Position numbers and translations under genes: made by a program. Under the pieces are notes generated by a model. The model saw nothing but the letters and a program-made list of their open reading frames with translations, was not told where the DNA came from and made no database searches. Shown in pieces: positions 26,632 through 36,254 of a DNA stretch of 64,000 nucleotides. This DNA is from Fibrella aestuarina BUZ 2 (GTDB lineage: Bacteria; Bacteroidota; Bacteroidia; Cytophagales; Spirosomataceae), in the NCBI RefSeq assembly GCF_000331105.1, contig NC_020054.1:6637799-6701798 (forward strand), written 5' to 3'. The first letter of the stretch is position 1, and every line of letters starts with the position of its first letter.

Positions 26632-29388
26632 ATGAAAGCAAAGTGGTTGGCTATTGGCGGCGGGGTTGCCGTCATCGCGCTGTCGTCGTTCTCGGTATTG
26701 GGCCTCTTTTCGGAACCGGTTGATTTCAATACGCAGATCAAACCGATTCTGAACAAGAACTGCATTGCCTGCCACGGGGGCGTCAAAAAAGCCTCCGATT
26801 TCTCGCTGCTGTTCAAAGAAGAGGCGCTTGCTCCCGCCAAATCGGGGCACCCGGCCATCATCCCCGGCGACGCCGATGGCAGTGAACTGATCCGTCGCCT
26901 GAGCCTGACCGACCCCGACGAACGGATGCCGCTCGACGCCCCGCCCCTCAAACCTGAGGAGATTGAGCTACTGCGGAAATGGGTCGACCAGGGAGCCGAG
27001 TGGGGCGACCATTGGGCCTACCAAACACCCGACAATCCCAACGTACCCAGCATTGGCACGGTCTGGAGTCGGCTGGGCCTGAGCCAGCATCCCGAAACCG
27101 ACTGGGCCACCAACGAGATCGATCAGTTTGTCCTGGAAAAGTTGCGCGAGAAAGGGTTGACCGTATCGCCGATGGCCGATAAGGCCACGCTGCTCCGGCG
27201 CGTGAGCCTCGACCTGACGGGCCTGCCCCCTACCGAAGCAGAGGTTAAAACCTTCATGGCCAACTCGTCGCCACAAGCCTACGAAAACGCCGTCGACCGG
27301 CTGCTGGCGTCACCGGCTTTTGGCGAAAAATGGGCCGGGATGTGGCTCGACCTGGCGCGGTATGCCGACACGAAAGGCTACGAGCGCGACCCCGGCCGCA
27401 CCATCTGGCGCTACCGCGATTACCTCATCCGGGCGTTTAACAGCGACAAGCCCTACGACCAGTTTCTGACCGAGCAACTGGCGGGCGACTTGCTACCCGC
27501 CGCCACCGACGAGCAGTTGATTGCGACGGGTTTCCACCGCAACACCATGAACAACGACGAAGGCGGCACGCAGGATGAGGAGTTCCGGGTGGCGGCGCTG
27601 CTCGACCGGGTGAGCACCACCTGGGATGTGTTTCAGGGGACCACCTTTGCTTGTGTGCAGTGCCACAGCCATCCGTACGACCCCTTCCGGCACGAGGAAT
27701 ACTACAAATACATGGCGTTTTTCAACAACGCCCGCGACGAAGATGTGACCTCGGAAACGCCCACGCTCCGGTTCTACAAAGGCGCCGATTCGATCCAGTT
27801 GAACCAACTGACAACGTACCTGAAACGGAGCATTCGCGACCCCCAAAAGGCTAATGCCGAGGTACGTCGGGTCCAGTTGATGGCGCGGACGATGGAGCCT
27901 AAGATCAACTCGCACGCTTTCGATCAGTACGTCAATGCCTCGCTGCTTGACGCCAAATACTTCGGCGTGCAGCATCAGGGGTCGGCCCGAATCCCGAACG
28001 TCACGCTCACCGGCCTGCCCCGCCTCTACATTGCCTGGGGTACCAACGCCGACGACGCCCAACTGACGTTTCGGCTCGATAGCCCAACCGGGCGGGTGCT
28101 GGCCACAGCTCCAGTGCCCAAAACAGGTAGTAGCTGGTCGGATTCCATTCAAGTGGTGCCGCTGCCGCCAGTGTCGGGCAAACACCACATTTACTTGTCG
28201 CTGAGCAGTCCCACCAAGCCTAAAGAGTGGACGATGATCAAGTGGGTGTCGTTTCAGTCGACGATGGCCGCCCCCGCCGAAACCCTGCTGCTGAGCCTAC
28301 TCAACAAAAACCCCGAACAGACGCCCATCATGCTCGACGGCCAAGGCGACTTGGCCCGCACCACACATGTCTTCACACGCGGTAGCTGGCTGACACCCGG
28401 CAAAGCCGTGCAGCCCGACGTACCCCACGCGCTGCCGCCAATGGACACCGACGAGCAGACGCTGCCCCGCAACCGGCTCGGTCTGGCCCGGTGGATGACC
28501 CGCCCCGACCACCCGCTCACGGCCCGCGTGGCGGTCAATCGGTTCTGGGAACAACTCTTCGGCGCGGGGATTGTCGAGACGGTCGAAGACATGGGCACGC
28601 AGGGCAGCCAGCCCACCCACCGCGAGTTACTCGACTGGCTGGCCGTGACGTTCATCGAAGACGACCACTGGAGCATGAAACAGTTGCTGAAGCGGATGGT
28701 GCTGTCGAGCACGTACCGCCAGCAAGCCAACGCCACGCCCCAGCAATTGGCCGTCGATCCGTTCAACCGCTATTATGCCCGTGGCCCACGGGTCCGGCTA
28801 GCGGCGGAGCAGGTACGTGACCAGGCGCTGGCCGTGAGTGGGTTATTGAGCCGGAAGATGTATGGCCCTAGTGTGATGCCGCCGCAACCCGACGGCATCT
28901 GGCAGTCGCCCTACAACGGTGAATCCTGGGTGCAGGCGCAGGGCGATGATAAGTACCGCCGGGCGCTGTATACCTACTGGAAACGTACCTCGCCTTACCC
29001 GTCGATGATCACCTTCGACAGCCCCAGTCGGGAGTTTTGCCAGATCCGCCGCCTACGCACCAACACGCCGTTGCAAGCGCTGGTGACCCTCAACGACCCG
29101 GTCTACGTGGAAGCTGCCCAGCGCCTCGCCGACTATATGACGAAGCACGGCACCACGCCCGACGCGCAGATACAGGCTGGCTTCCGCCGAATCATGCTCC
29201 GCGATCTGGCGCCCAAAAAACTGGCTGTCCTGACCCGACTTTACACCACGACCGAAGCCTGGTACACGCAGCACCCGGCCGAGGCCAACAAGCTCTTGGC
29301 GACAGCGTCGGCGTTACCCAAACAAGCCGCCCTGACCGTCACGGCCAACGCCATGATGAACCTGGATGAAGTGATTACGAAGGAATGA
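26632..29388 (+). CDS. Planctomycete-type cytochrome c / DUF1549 / DUF1553 protein
   Basis: The 918-residue exported protein has one N-terminal membrane or signal segment and a PSCyt1 domain with heme-binding NCIACHG (Cys44, Cys47, His48). DUF1549 spans about 150-370 and contains a second CxxCH in FACVQCHSHPYDPF near residue 341. A middle jelly-roll-like region follows, and then DUF1553 (about 620-880; signatures RNRLGLARWM and AVNRFWEQLFGAGIVET). Proteins of this build, first noted in planctomycetes, are nearly always paired with a DUF1501 protein, as here. Their substrate is not established; a role in periplasmic oxidation or hydrolysis of polymers has been proposed. Heme attachment would need the cell's cytochrome c maturation system. 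Confidence 0.93.
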   Translation: MKAKWLAIGGGVAVIALSSFSVLGLFSEPVDFNTQIKPILNKNCIACHGGVKKASDFSLLFKEEALAPAKSGHPAIIPGDADGSELIRRLSLTDPDERMPLDAPPLKPEEIELLRKWVDQGAEWGDHWAYQTPDNPNVPSIGTVWSRLGLSQHPETDWATNEIDQFVLEKLREKGLTVSPMADKATLLRRVSLDLTGLPPTEAEVKTFMANSSPQAYENAVDRLLASPAFGEKWAGMWLDLARYADTKGYERDPGRTIWRYRDYLIRAFNSDKPYDQFLTEQLAGDLLPAATDEQLIATGFHRNTMNNDEGGTQDEEFRVAALLDRVSTTWDVFQGTTFACVQCHSHPYDPFRHEEYYKYMAFFNNARDEDVTSETPTLRFYKGADSIQLNQLTTYLKRSIRDPQKANAEVRRVQLMARTMEPKINSHAFDQYVNASLLDAKYFGVQHQGSARIPNVTLTGLPRLYIAWGTNADDAQLTFRLDSPTGRVLATAPVPKTGSSWSDSIQVVPLPPVSGKHHIYLSLSSPTKPKEWTMIKWVSFQSTMAAPAETLLLSLLNKNPEQTPIMLDGQGDLARTTHVFTRGSWLTPGKAVQPDVPHALPPMDTDEQTLPRNRLGLARWMTRPDHPLTARVAVNRFWEQLFGAGIVETVEDMGTQGSQPTHRELLDWLAVTFIEDDHWSMKQLLKRMVLSSTYRQQANATPQQLAVDPFNRYYARGPRVRLAAEQVRDQALAVSGLLSRKMYGPSVMPPQPDGIWQSPYNGESWVQAQGDDKYRRALYTYWKRTSPYPSMITFDSPSREFCQIRRLRTNTPLQALVTLNDPVYVEAAQRLADYMTKHGTTPDAQIQAGFRRIMLRDLAPKKLAVLTRLYTTTEAWYTQHPAEANKLLATASALPKQAALTVTANAMMNLDEVITKE

Positions 29389-29404
29389 CCTCACCGCAGC
29401 GTCG

Positions 29405-29618
29405 GACCCCACCCCCAGCCCCTCCCCTCAAAAAAGGGGAGGGGAGTTGGCAAGGCTAGTGAGCGTGACAGGGCCACAATTGGAAAATCAGTCTTATCCT
29501 TTTACCTGCTGTGAGAATAGAATCAAATTAAGGCATTAGCCCAGTCTACATTAAGAGAACCGAACTAAACGCGCCTTCCCCCTCCCCTTTTTTAAGGAGA
29601 GGGGCCGGGGGTGGGGTC
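29405..29618. repeat. Spacer-filling inverted repeat with nested hairpins, cytochrome-DUF1501
   Basis: The arms 29405-29444 and 29579-29618 (40 bases, 37 complementary) flank a 134-base loop. Each arm contains its own smaller hairpin around an A or T run (CCCCTCCCC with GGGGAGGGG). The left arm begins 16 bases after the cytochrome gene and the right arm ends 4 bases before the DUF1501 start codon. Similar GACCCCACCCCC/AAAAAAGGGGAGGGG sequences are, to my recollection, widespread in other genomes. Confidence 0.9.
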
Positions 29619-29622
29619 AACA

Positions 29623-31134
29623 ATGGACAAGCTTATCAATGAACTTCAGCAGGCGATCCTGCAACGCGATACGCGGCGGCATTTTCTGCAAACCTGCTCG
29701 ACGGGGCTGGGCGCTATGGCGCTGGGTACGTTGTTCAGTGGCTGCGAAAGCCTGTTGGGCCGTACTGACAAAGCCGCCGCCAGCTTAGCCGGAGCTGGCA
29801 TTGACCCCACGGCCAGCCCAACGGACCCGCGCCTGTCTCAGTTTACGCCGAAAGCCAAACAGATCATCTACATCCACATGGCCGGGTCGCCCAGCCAGTT
29901 GGAGCTGTTTGATTACAAGCCCGAACTGATCAAATACAACGGCAAAGACTGCCCGCAGGAACTGCTGACGGGGAAGAAATTCGCTTTCATCCGGGGGGTG
30001 CCCAAGATGCTGGCGTCCACGGCTACGTTCAGCCAGCATGGGCAATCAGGAGCTTGGATCAGCGACTACATGCCACACTTGCAGACCGTTGCTGATGAGC
30101 TGACGTTTATCAAGTCGATGCACACCGACCAGTTCAACCACGCTCCGGCCCAGTTGCTGATGCACACGGGATCGCCGCGGTTGGGGCGTCCCAGCATCGG
30201 ATCGTGGGTGACGTACGGGCTGGGTACCGAGAACGCCAACCTGCCGGGGTTCATCGTGCTGGCGTCGGGCGGTAAACAACCCGACGCGGGCAAGTCGGTC
30301 TGGGGCAGCGGCTTTTTGCCCACGGTGTATCAGGGCGTGCAATGCCGTACCGATGGCGACCCCGTGCTGTACGTGAGCGACCCCGCCGGTATGCCCCGCG
30401 ACATCCGCAAGCAAACGATCGAGGCCATTAACCAGATCAACGAGCAGGCGTATCAGGAAGCTAAAGACCCCGAGATTCTGACGCGTATGTCGCAGTACGA
30501 AATGGCGTTTAAAATGCAGACGTCCGTGCCCGATGCGATGGACATTGCGGGGGAACCCGAGTACATCCTGAACGCCTATGGTGTCGACCCGAAGGTGGGA
30601 TCATTTGCCCGTAACTGCCTGCTGGCACGGCGGCTGGTTGAGCGTGGGGTCCGTTTTGTGCAACTCTTCGACTGGGGCTGGGACACGCACGGCACCAGCA
30701 AAGACAGCTCCGTCGATTTTGGGTTGCAGGAGAAATGCCGCCAGACCGACCAAGGCGTAGCGGCGCTCATCAATGATCTGAAACAACGCGGCCTGCTCGA
30801 CGAAACGCTGGTGGTCTGGGGCGGCGAATTTGGCCGGACGCCCATGCAGGAAAACCGCGACGGACAGGTACAGGGTTTTCACGGTCGCGATCACCATCTC
30901 GACGCCTTCACCGTGTTTATGGCCGGGGGCGGGGTCAAACGGGGTCTCTCGTACGGCGAAACCGACCCGATTGGCTACTACGCCGTGAAAGACAAGGTGC
31001 ACGTCCATGACTTACAAGCTACCATGCTGCACCTGATGGGTTTTGACCATACCAAACTGACCTACCACTTCCAGGGTCGTCCCTTCCGCCTCACCGACGT
31101 AGCGGGCAAGGTTGTCAAGGGCGTATTGGCGTAA
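29623..31134 (+). CDS. DUF1501 family protein with Tat signal
   Basis: The 503-residue protein carries a twin-arginine signal (DTRRHFLQTCSTGLGAMALG), so it is probably exported folded. The DUF1501 core belongs to the sulfatase/alkaline phosphatase-like fold, with HMAGSPSQLELFDYKP near the N-terminus, DWGWDTHG in the middle and VWGGEFGRTPMQ, then GRDHHLDAFTVFMAGGG near the end. It is the standard partner of PSCyt1/DUF1549/DUF1553 proteins and lies directly downstream of one. The ATG at 29623 is preferred because an upstream GTG lies inside the inverted repeat. Function is unknown; the two probably act together in the periplasm. Confidence 0.93.
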   Translation: MDKLINELQQAILQRDTRRHFLQTCSTGLGAMALGTLFSGCESLLGRTDKAAASLAGAGIDPTASPTDPRLSQFTPKAKQIIYIHMAGSPSQLELFDYKPELIKYNGKDCPQELLTGKKFAFIRGVPKMLASTATFSQHGQSGAWISDYMPHLQTVADELTFIKSMHTDQFNHAPAQLLMHTGSPRLGRPSIGSWVTYGLGTENANLPGFIVLASGGKQPDAGKSVWGSGFLPTVYQGVQCRTDGDPVLYVSDPAGMPRDIRKQTIEAINQINEQAYQEAKDPEILTRMSQYEMAFKMQTSVPDAMDIAGEPEYILNAYGVDPKVGSFARNCLLARRLVERGVRFVQLFDWGWDTHGTSKDSSVDFGLQEKCRQTDQGVAALINDLKQRGLLDETLVVWGGEFGRTPMQENRDGQVQGFHGRDHHLDAFTVFMAGGGVKRGLSYGETDPIGYYAVKDKVHVHDLQATMLHLMGFDHTKLTYHFQGRPFRLTDVAGKVVKGVLA

Positions 31135-31144
31135 TTGATCGAGT

Positions 31145-31429
31145 ATGAAGAAAAGCGAAGCACAGCATGTGCAGATTGCCATCGGTGCACTGATAGGCGA
31201 AGTAGTCTTAACGACTGTACTCTTCTCGTCGGCTAATGGGGTGCTGATTCTGTTATTGTTGGTCTTTCTGGCCGTATTCGCGGTGGGGTGCTGGAACATG
31301 GTTACGTACATCATCCGATCCTCTTGTCAGGAGAACGTCCGGCTTGGCCTATTGATCAGTACCTTACTACCCTTAGCTTACCTGGTTTTTCTGGTGGCCT
31401 ATATCGCCTCAGACATCGTTGTCGACTGA
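31145..31429 (+). CDS. Small membrane protein, three transmembrane helices
   Basis: The 94-residue protein begins MKKSEAQHVQIAIGALIGEV and has three hydrophobic stretches (about 11-30, 32-54 and 66-90), predicting three membrane helices. It lies 10 bases after the DUF1501 gene and may be co-transcribed with it. Its 3' end overlaps the convergent ABC transporter gene by 21 bases, which is unusual. I do not recognise a family. Confidence 0.6.
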   Translation: MKKSEAQHVQIAIGALIGEVVLTTVLFSSANGVLILLLLVFLAVFAVGCWNMVTYIIRSSCQENVRLGLLISTLLPLAYLVFLVAYIASDIVVD

Positions 31430-33187
31430 CGACGTAACCGGCAACACCACCCGTTCGCCGATCTGTTGCCGCCACATGGCGTAGTACAAGCCTTTCGCCT
31501 CGACCAGTTCGTCGTGGCTGCCCGTCTCGACAATCCGACCTTTTTCGAGCACGTAGATCGTGGTGGCGTGCATGATGGTCGAGAGGCGGTGCGCAATCAG
31601 GATCGTGATCTGCTCCTGCTCGGCCGATACGGCGCGGACTGTGTTGGTAATGGCTTCTTCCGTCAGCGAGTCGAGCGCAGACGTTGCTTCGTCGAAAATC
31701 AGCAGACGCGGACGGCGGACCAGCGCGCGAGCGATGGACAGGCGCTGTTTTTCGCCACCCGACAGCTTCATCCCGCCTTCACCGATGGGCGTATCGAGGC
31801 CGGCGCTCGACCTTGTCACTAAGCCCATCGACGCCGATTTCCGCAGTGCCTCAATCATTTCCTCGTCGGTGGCGTCGGGCCGCACTAGCCGCAGGTTATC
31901 GCGTATACTACCCGCAAACAGATGCGTTTCCTGCGTGACGAACCCCAACTGTCGGCGCATAGGATTAAAACGTAGATCGTTGGTCGAAATATCGTTGTAA
32001 TAAATCTGCCCATCCACAGGCCGGTACAACCCCACCAGCAGCTTGACCAGCGTTGATTTGCCCGAGCCGGAAGGCCCCACAAAGGCGATGGTATCGCCCA
32101 GCCCCGCCTCAAACGACACTCCGTCGATGGCGTTTTGCGTAGCGCCCGGATGCCGGAAAACCACGTCGGCAAATTCGAGCCGTTCAATCGGCCCCACCTC
32201 CTGCGCCGATTCGGGGTTGCGCTCGATGGGCTTCTGCATCAGCTCATCGAAACTCTGCACACCCGCCTCTACTTCGCGATACGCCAGAATGAGGTTGCCC
32301 AACTCCTGCAACGGGTTGAAAATGGCCACCGAAATAAACTGCATTGAAATCAGCTCGCCGGGGCTCAGTACCCGCCTGAAAATCAACCACAGCAGCGTAA
32401 ACAGAATCGACTGTTTGAGCAGGTTGAGCGTCGTACTTTGCCAGAAGGTCAACATACGTACCCGGCGAATTTTCTGCATGTCCAGGTCAAAAATCTGCTT
32501 CGTTTGCTGCTGCATCCGCCGAATTTCGGGGAAGGTCAGGCCCAGGCTTTTGATCAGTTCGATGTTCCGTAGCGATTCGGTAATGACACCCGACAGCCGG
32601 GCCGTTTCGCGGTTGATGGTCCGCTGCGTGAGTTTGATCTCGCCACTGAGCCGGGCCGTGAGTCCGCCGAGCACGACCCCGCCAATGAGGAAAACGGGCA
32701 CCAGCGCCCAATGCTTGGTGAGAGCGTAGAATACCAGAAAGCCTAGCCCGACCACCGATGAAAACAGCACGTTGACGAAGGAATTGACAAAGCGCTCCGT
32801 ATCCGTGCGAATCTTCTGCAACACCGACAGGGTAACCCCGCTGCTTTGGTCGCCGCCCTGCCCGTAGGAGAGTCGCAGCGTCTGTTTCAGGCCATCGTTG
32901 AACAGATCCGTCCCGAACCGCTGTACCACGTACCGGGTCACGTAATCACCAGCGGCCTTGACGGCGTTGGACAGCAGCGCCACGCCAATGGCCAGCCCGA
33001 GCAGGGTAAGCACGCCGCGCAACTGCTCACTGTCCGTTTTGCGGACCGGATTGGTCGCGTACTCATCGATGAGTTTTCCGAAAATAATGGGATCGATCAG
33101 GGCCAGTATCTGCGCCAGTCCGGCCAGCGCCAAGGCGGCAGCAGCCCGCCAGCGATACGGTTTCAGGTACGTCCAGAGGGTGTGCAC
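31409..33187 (-). CDS. ABC exporter, fused membrane and ATPase domains
   Basis: The 592-residue half-transporter has an N-terminal six-helix exporter domain (about 1-320) and a C-terminal ATPase domain. Walker A is GPSGSGKST near 370-378, the signature is LSGGEKQRLSIARAL, Walker B is LLIFDEATSALD, and the switch histidine is in LIAHRLSTI. This is the type IV (MsbA/multidrug-like) exporter family; the substrate cannot be read from sequence. It probably forms a homodimer in the inner membrane. The gene is divergent from the amidohydrolase and overlaps the small membrane protein gene at its 3' end. Confidence 0.93.
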   Translation of the reverse strand: MHTLWTYLKPYRWRAAAALALAGLAQILALIDPIIFGKLIDEYATNPVRKTDSEQLRGVLTLLGLAIGVALLSNAVKAAGDYVTRYVVQRFGTDLFNDGLKQTLRLSYGQGGDQSSGVTLSVLQKIRTDTERFVNSFVNVLFSSVVGLGFLVFYALTKHWALVPVFLIGGVVLGGLTARLSGEIKLTQRTINRETARLSGVITESLRNIELIKSLGLTFPEIRRMQQQTKQIFDLDMQKIRRVRMLTFWQSTTLNLLKQSILFTLLWLIFRRVLSPGELISMQFISVAIFNPLQELGNLILAYREVEAGVQSFDELMQKPIERNPESAQEVGPIERLEFADVVFRHPGATQNAIDGVSFEAGLGDTIAFVGPSGSGKSTLVKLLVGLYRPVDGQIYYNDISTNDLRFNPMRRQLGFVTQETHLFAGSIRDNLRLVRPDATDEEMIEALRKSASMGLVTRSSAGLDTPIGEGGMKLSGGEKQRLSIARALVRRPRLLIFDEATSALDSLTEEAITNTVRAVSAEQEQITILIAHRLSTIMHATTIYVLEKGRIVETGSHDELVEAKGLYYAMWRQQIGERVVLPVTSSVDNDV

Positions 33188-33384
33188 AGGGTAGTCGAAC
33201 GGTCAGGTAGCTATCGGCTGCCGGTTGGTAGCCTTCTCGGTTAGTAAACGACCCACCCAGGCAAAGGTTTGGCAGCGAGGCAGTCTGCTCATTCGTCGGC
33301 CTTACGTCGTCGCCAACCACTGTTCCTGTCGGTATGTAGCCAGCAAGCGGGTCTATTTGTATCTTACGGCTCACTCTTCTCTGC

Positions 33385-34977
33385 ATGAAACACCTCTTCG
33401 TTTTTCTGCTGCTGCTGTCTAGTGCGGCACTGGCGCAGCCCTACGACCTGATCATCAAAAATGGCCGCGTGGTCGACGGTGCGGGCAATCCGTGGTTTTA
33501 TGGCGACGTGGCCATTCAGAACGGGCGAATTGCCAAAATCGGAACGATTCCGGCGGCCGACGGGCGGCAGGTCATCGACGCAAAACGGCAGATCGTAGCC
33601 CCCGGCTTTATCGACGTGCATACCCACGTGGAGGGCGATCTGGAAACACGGCCCGGTGCCGAAAACTTCATCTACGACGGCGTAACGACCCTCGTGACGG
33701 GCAACTGCGGCGGCTCACAAACCAACCTCCGCGCCATGTTCGACACGCTGCGCATCAAGGGCATGTCGCCGAATCTGGCATCGTTGGTGGGGCACAATTC
33801 GGTGCGGCTAAAGGTGATGAAAGCGGCTTTCCGCGAACCCACCGCCCGTGAACAGGCCGAGATGGAAGCGCTCGTGCAGCAGGCCATGCGCGACGGCGCC
33901 GTGGGCCTCTCGACGGGCCTCATCTACACGCCAGGTACGTATGCCCGTACACCCGAAATTGTGGGGCTCGCCAAAATGGCCGCGCAGTACGGCGGCGTGT
34001 ATGCCTCGCACATCCGCAACGAAGGGCAGGATGTGCAAACGGCCATCCGGGAAGCCATTCAGATTGGGCGCGAGGCGGGTATTCCGGTACAGATTTCGCA
34101 CTTTAAAGTAGCTAGTAAACCGTTGTGGGGCCAAAGCACCGAAACCGTGGCGCTGGTGGAAAACGCCCGTCAGAAAGACGGCATCGACGTAACGGTCGAC
34201 CAGTATCCGTACACGGCGTCGAGCACCTCGTTGCAGAGTATCGTACCGTCGTGGGCGCTGGCCGATGGCGATTCGGTGGTACTGACCCGCTTCCGCGACC
34301 CCGCTACCCGCCGCAAAATCCGGGATGAAATGGTGGCATCACTGAAGAAAAACGACCGCAAGAATTACGAGTACGCCGTGGTGTCGCGCTTCGAGGCCGA
34401 TACGACCTACAACGGCAAAAGCATTCACCAGATCGCGCAGGTACGTGGCCTGAAAACCGACGCGGCTTCGGAAGCCGACCTGGTAATGGCACTGCTCGAA
34501 CAGGCGCAGATGAAACGAATTCAGATGGTCTACCATACCATGTCGGAAGCCGATGTGGCGACCATCATGCGGTACGCCAACACCATGATCGCGTCGGACG
34601 CGGGCGTGGCCCGGTTTGGGTCCAACATGCCGCATCCCCGCGCTTACGGCACCAACGCCCGCGTGCTGGCCAGGTACGTTCGGGAGCAAAAGGTCATTCC
34701 CCTCGAAGAAGCCATCCGGCGGATGACCTCGCTGCCGGCGCAACGTTTCCGCTTTGCTGATCGGGGACTGCTCCGGCCGGGTTACGCTGCTGACATCGTT
34801 ATTTTCGACGAAAACACCATCACCGACGCCGCCACCTACGACGCCCCCCACGCCTATTCGCAGGGGTTCAGCTACGTGCTGGTCAACGGAGTGCCGGTGG
34901 TCGAGTCGGGCAAGCATACCTACAAACGGCCGGGGCAGATCCTGCTGGGCAGTGGGTATGTGAAGCGGGATGAGTGA
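33385..34977 (+). CDS. N-acyl-D-amino-acid deacylase-like amidohydrolase
   Basis: The 530-residue exported protein (signal peptide MKHLFVFLLLLSSAALA) belongs to the amidohydrolase superfamily, D-aminoacylase branch. It begins YDLIIKNGRVVDGAGNPWF, with the metal motif GFIDVHTHVEGD, then GVTTLVTGNCGGS, YASHIRNEGQD, and the late IASDAGVARFG carrying the catalytic aspartate. Such enzymes remove acyl groups from N-acyl-D-amino acids or cleave D-amino-acid-containing dipeptides with zinc. A periplasmic version could take part in peptidoglycan or peptide turnover, but the true substrate is unknown. It is followed by an NHL-type protein in the same direction. Confidence 0.9.
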   Translation: MKHLFVFLLLLSSAALAQPYDLIIKNGRVVDGAGNPWFYGDVAIQNGRIAKIGTIPAADGRQVIDAKRQIVAPGFIDVHTHVEGDLETRPGAENFIYDGVTTLVTGNCGGSQTNLRAMFDTLRIKGMSPNLASLVGHNSVRLKVMKAAFREPTAREQAEMEALVQQAMRDGAVGLSTGLIYTPGTYARTPEIVGLAKMAAQYGGVYASHIRNEGQDVQTAIREAIQIGREAGIPVQISHFKVASKPLWGQSTETVALVENARQKDGIDVTVDQYPYTASSTSLQSIVPSWALADGDSVVLTRFRDPATRRKIRDEMVASLKKNDRKNYEYAVVSRFEADTTYNGKSIHQIAQVRGLKTDAASEADLVMALLEQAQMKRIQMVYHTMSEADVATIMRYANTMIASDAGVARFGSNMPHPRAYGTNARVLARYVREQKVIPLEEAIRRMTSLPAQRFRFADRGLLRPGYAADIVIFDENTITDAATYDAPHAYSQGFSYVLVNGVPVVESGKHTYKRPGQILLGSGYVKRDE

Positions 34978-35002
34978 TAGGTTGCTAGGGTTAGTAAACC
35001 GT

Positions 35003-35108
35003 TTTTTGTCATCCCGACCGGGGCGCGCAGCCGTCAGGAGGTATCTTGGCGTTTCCTTGCTTGAGAGTCAGGATGCATTAAGATCCCTCCTGGCGTCAGG
35101 ATGACAAA
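35003..35108. repeat. Inverted repeat with interrupted left arm, between amidohydrolase and NHL genes
   Basis: The right arm 35080-35108 (AAGATCCCTCCTGG, then CGTCAGGATGACAAA) pairs with the left arm 35003-35047. The left arm matches at both ends (TTTGTCATCC and CAGGAGGTATCTT) but carries an insertion of about 16 bases in the middle. The left end is 25 bases after the amidohydrolase stop. Unlike the others, the right end is 93 bases before the next start codon. Confidence 0.75.
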
Positions 35109-35201
35109 ACACCCTTCATCGCTCATCCTCCATCGCTTCCCACAGGTAAAACAAACCCCTTTTGTCTTTTTCGATACAGTCAACGTCCTAAACCATACAC
35201 C

Positions 35202-36254
35202 ATGTTTCGCCAATCCCGCCGTACGTTCCTCAAGCAAACCGCCCTGGCTTCGGCCGCTCTTGCCGCGCCGGCCACAGCCTTCACCACTCACCGCGACGAG
35301 GCCGTTGTGATCGGGCATGGGTCGCACCGCTACCGGGTCGTACCCAACTGGGGCGTACTCGATGCGGGCAAGAACCCCGTCAACGATTGCCACGAGATGG
35401 TACAGGACGCCAAAGGCCGGATTTTCCTGCTGACCAACGAGACCAAAAACAACGTCCTGATCTACGATAAATCGGGTAAGTTGCTCAGTTCGTGGGGGCA
35501 CGATTACCCCGGCGGCCACGGCCTGACCATCGGCGGCGACGGTAACGATCAATACCTACTCATCTGCGACCCCGACCGGCATCAGGTGATCAAAACCGAC
35601 CTGAACGGCAAAGAGTTGATGGTCCTCGATTACCCGCGCGAAACGGGTGTCTACGCTTACCCGGCCAAGTACAAGCCGACCGAAACGGCCATCAACCCGG
35701 CCAACGGCGATATCTACGTGGCCGACGGCTACGGCTCGAACTATATCATGCAGTACGATCAGAACGGTAAGCTGATTCGCTATTTCGGCGGTCCCGGCTC
35801 GGCCAACGAGCAGTTCGATTGCTGCCACGGTATCGTCGTCGACCGGCGTAACGCAGCTAACCCGACGTTGCTCATCACCGACCGTCGCCACAACTGCCTG
35901 AAACGCTTCACCCTCGACGGCAAGTACCTCAGCACCATTGCCCTGCCGGGTTCGTACATCTGCCGCCCCAACATCAAAGGCGACCATATCTACGGGGCCG
36001 TTTTCCGCAGCACGTCCGATGCCTACCCTGACTCTGGGTACGTTCAGATTCTGGACAAAAACGACAAGGTCGTCTCGACGCCCGGCGGCTCAGCCCCCAC
36101 GTACCTGAACGGGCAGCTACAGGAACAGCGCAAAGACCGCACCTTCCTGAGTTTCCTGCACCCCCACGACGTCATGGTCGATGCCGACGAAAACCTCTAC
36201 GTAGCCCAATGGGCCTCTCGTAAAACCTACCCCATCAAGTTAGAGCGGGTGTAG
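35202..36254 (+). CDS. Tat-exported NHL-repeat/six-bladed propeller protein
   Basis: The 350-residue protein has a twin-arginine signal (SRRTFLKQTALASAALAAPA). A repeated beta-propeller pattern follows, with NHL-like units such as GRIFLLTNETKNNVLIYDKSG, GDIYVADGYGSNYIMQYDQNG and ENLYVAQW. The closest general match is the NHL/6-bladed propeller group that includes peptidyl-alpha-hydroxyglycine alpha-amidating lyase. Cys/His pairs occur (DCHEM, CCHGI), but a catalytic role cannot be shown. It is probably periplasmic. It follows the amidohydrolase in the same direction; whether they cooperate is unknown. Confidence 0.8.
   Translation: MFRQSRRTFLKQTALASAALAAPATAFTTHRDEAVVIGHGSHRYRVVPNWGVLDAGKNPVNDCHEMVQDAKGRIFLLTNETKNNVLIYDKSGKLLSSWGHDYPGGHGLTIGGDGNDQYLLICDPDRHQVIKTDLNGKELMVLDYPRETGVYAYPAKYKPTETAINPANGDIYVADGYGSNYIMQYDQNGKLIRYFGGPGSANEQFDCCHGIVVDRRNAANPTLLITDRRHNCLKRFTLDGKYLSTIALPGSYICRPNIKGDHIYGAVFRSTSDAYPDSGYVQILDKNDKVVSTPGGSAPTYLNGQLQEQRKDRTFLSFLHPHDVMVDADENLYVAQWASRKTYPIKLERV

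Noticed and set aside
29611..29622. GTG start four codons upstream for the DUF1501 gene
   Set aside because: It lies inside the inverted repeat arm; the ATG at 29623 is closer to the twin-arginine signal.
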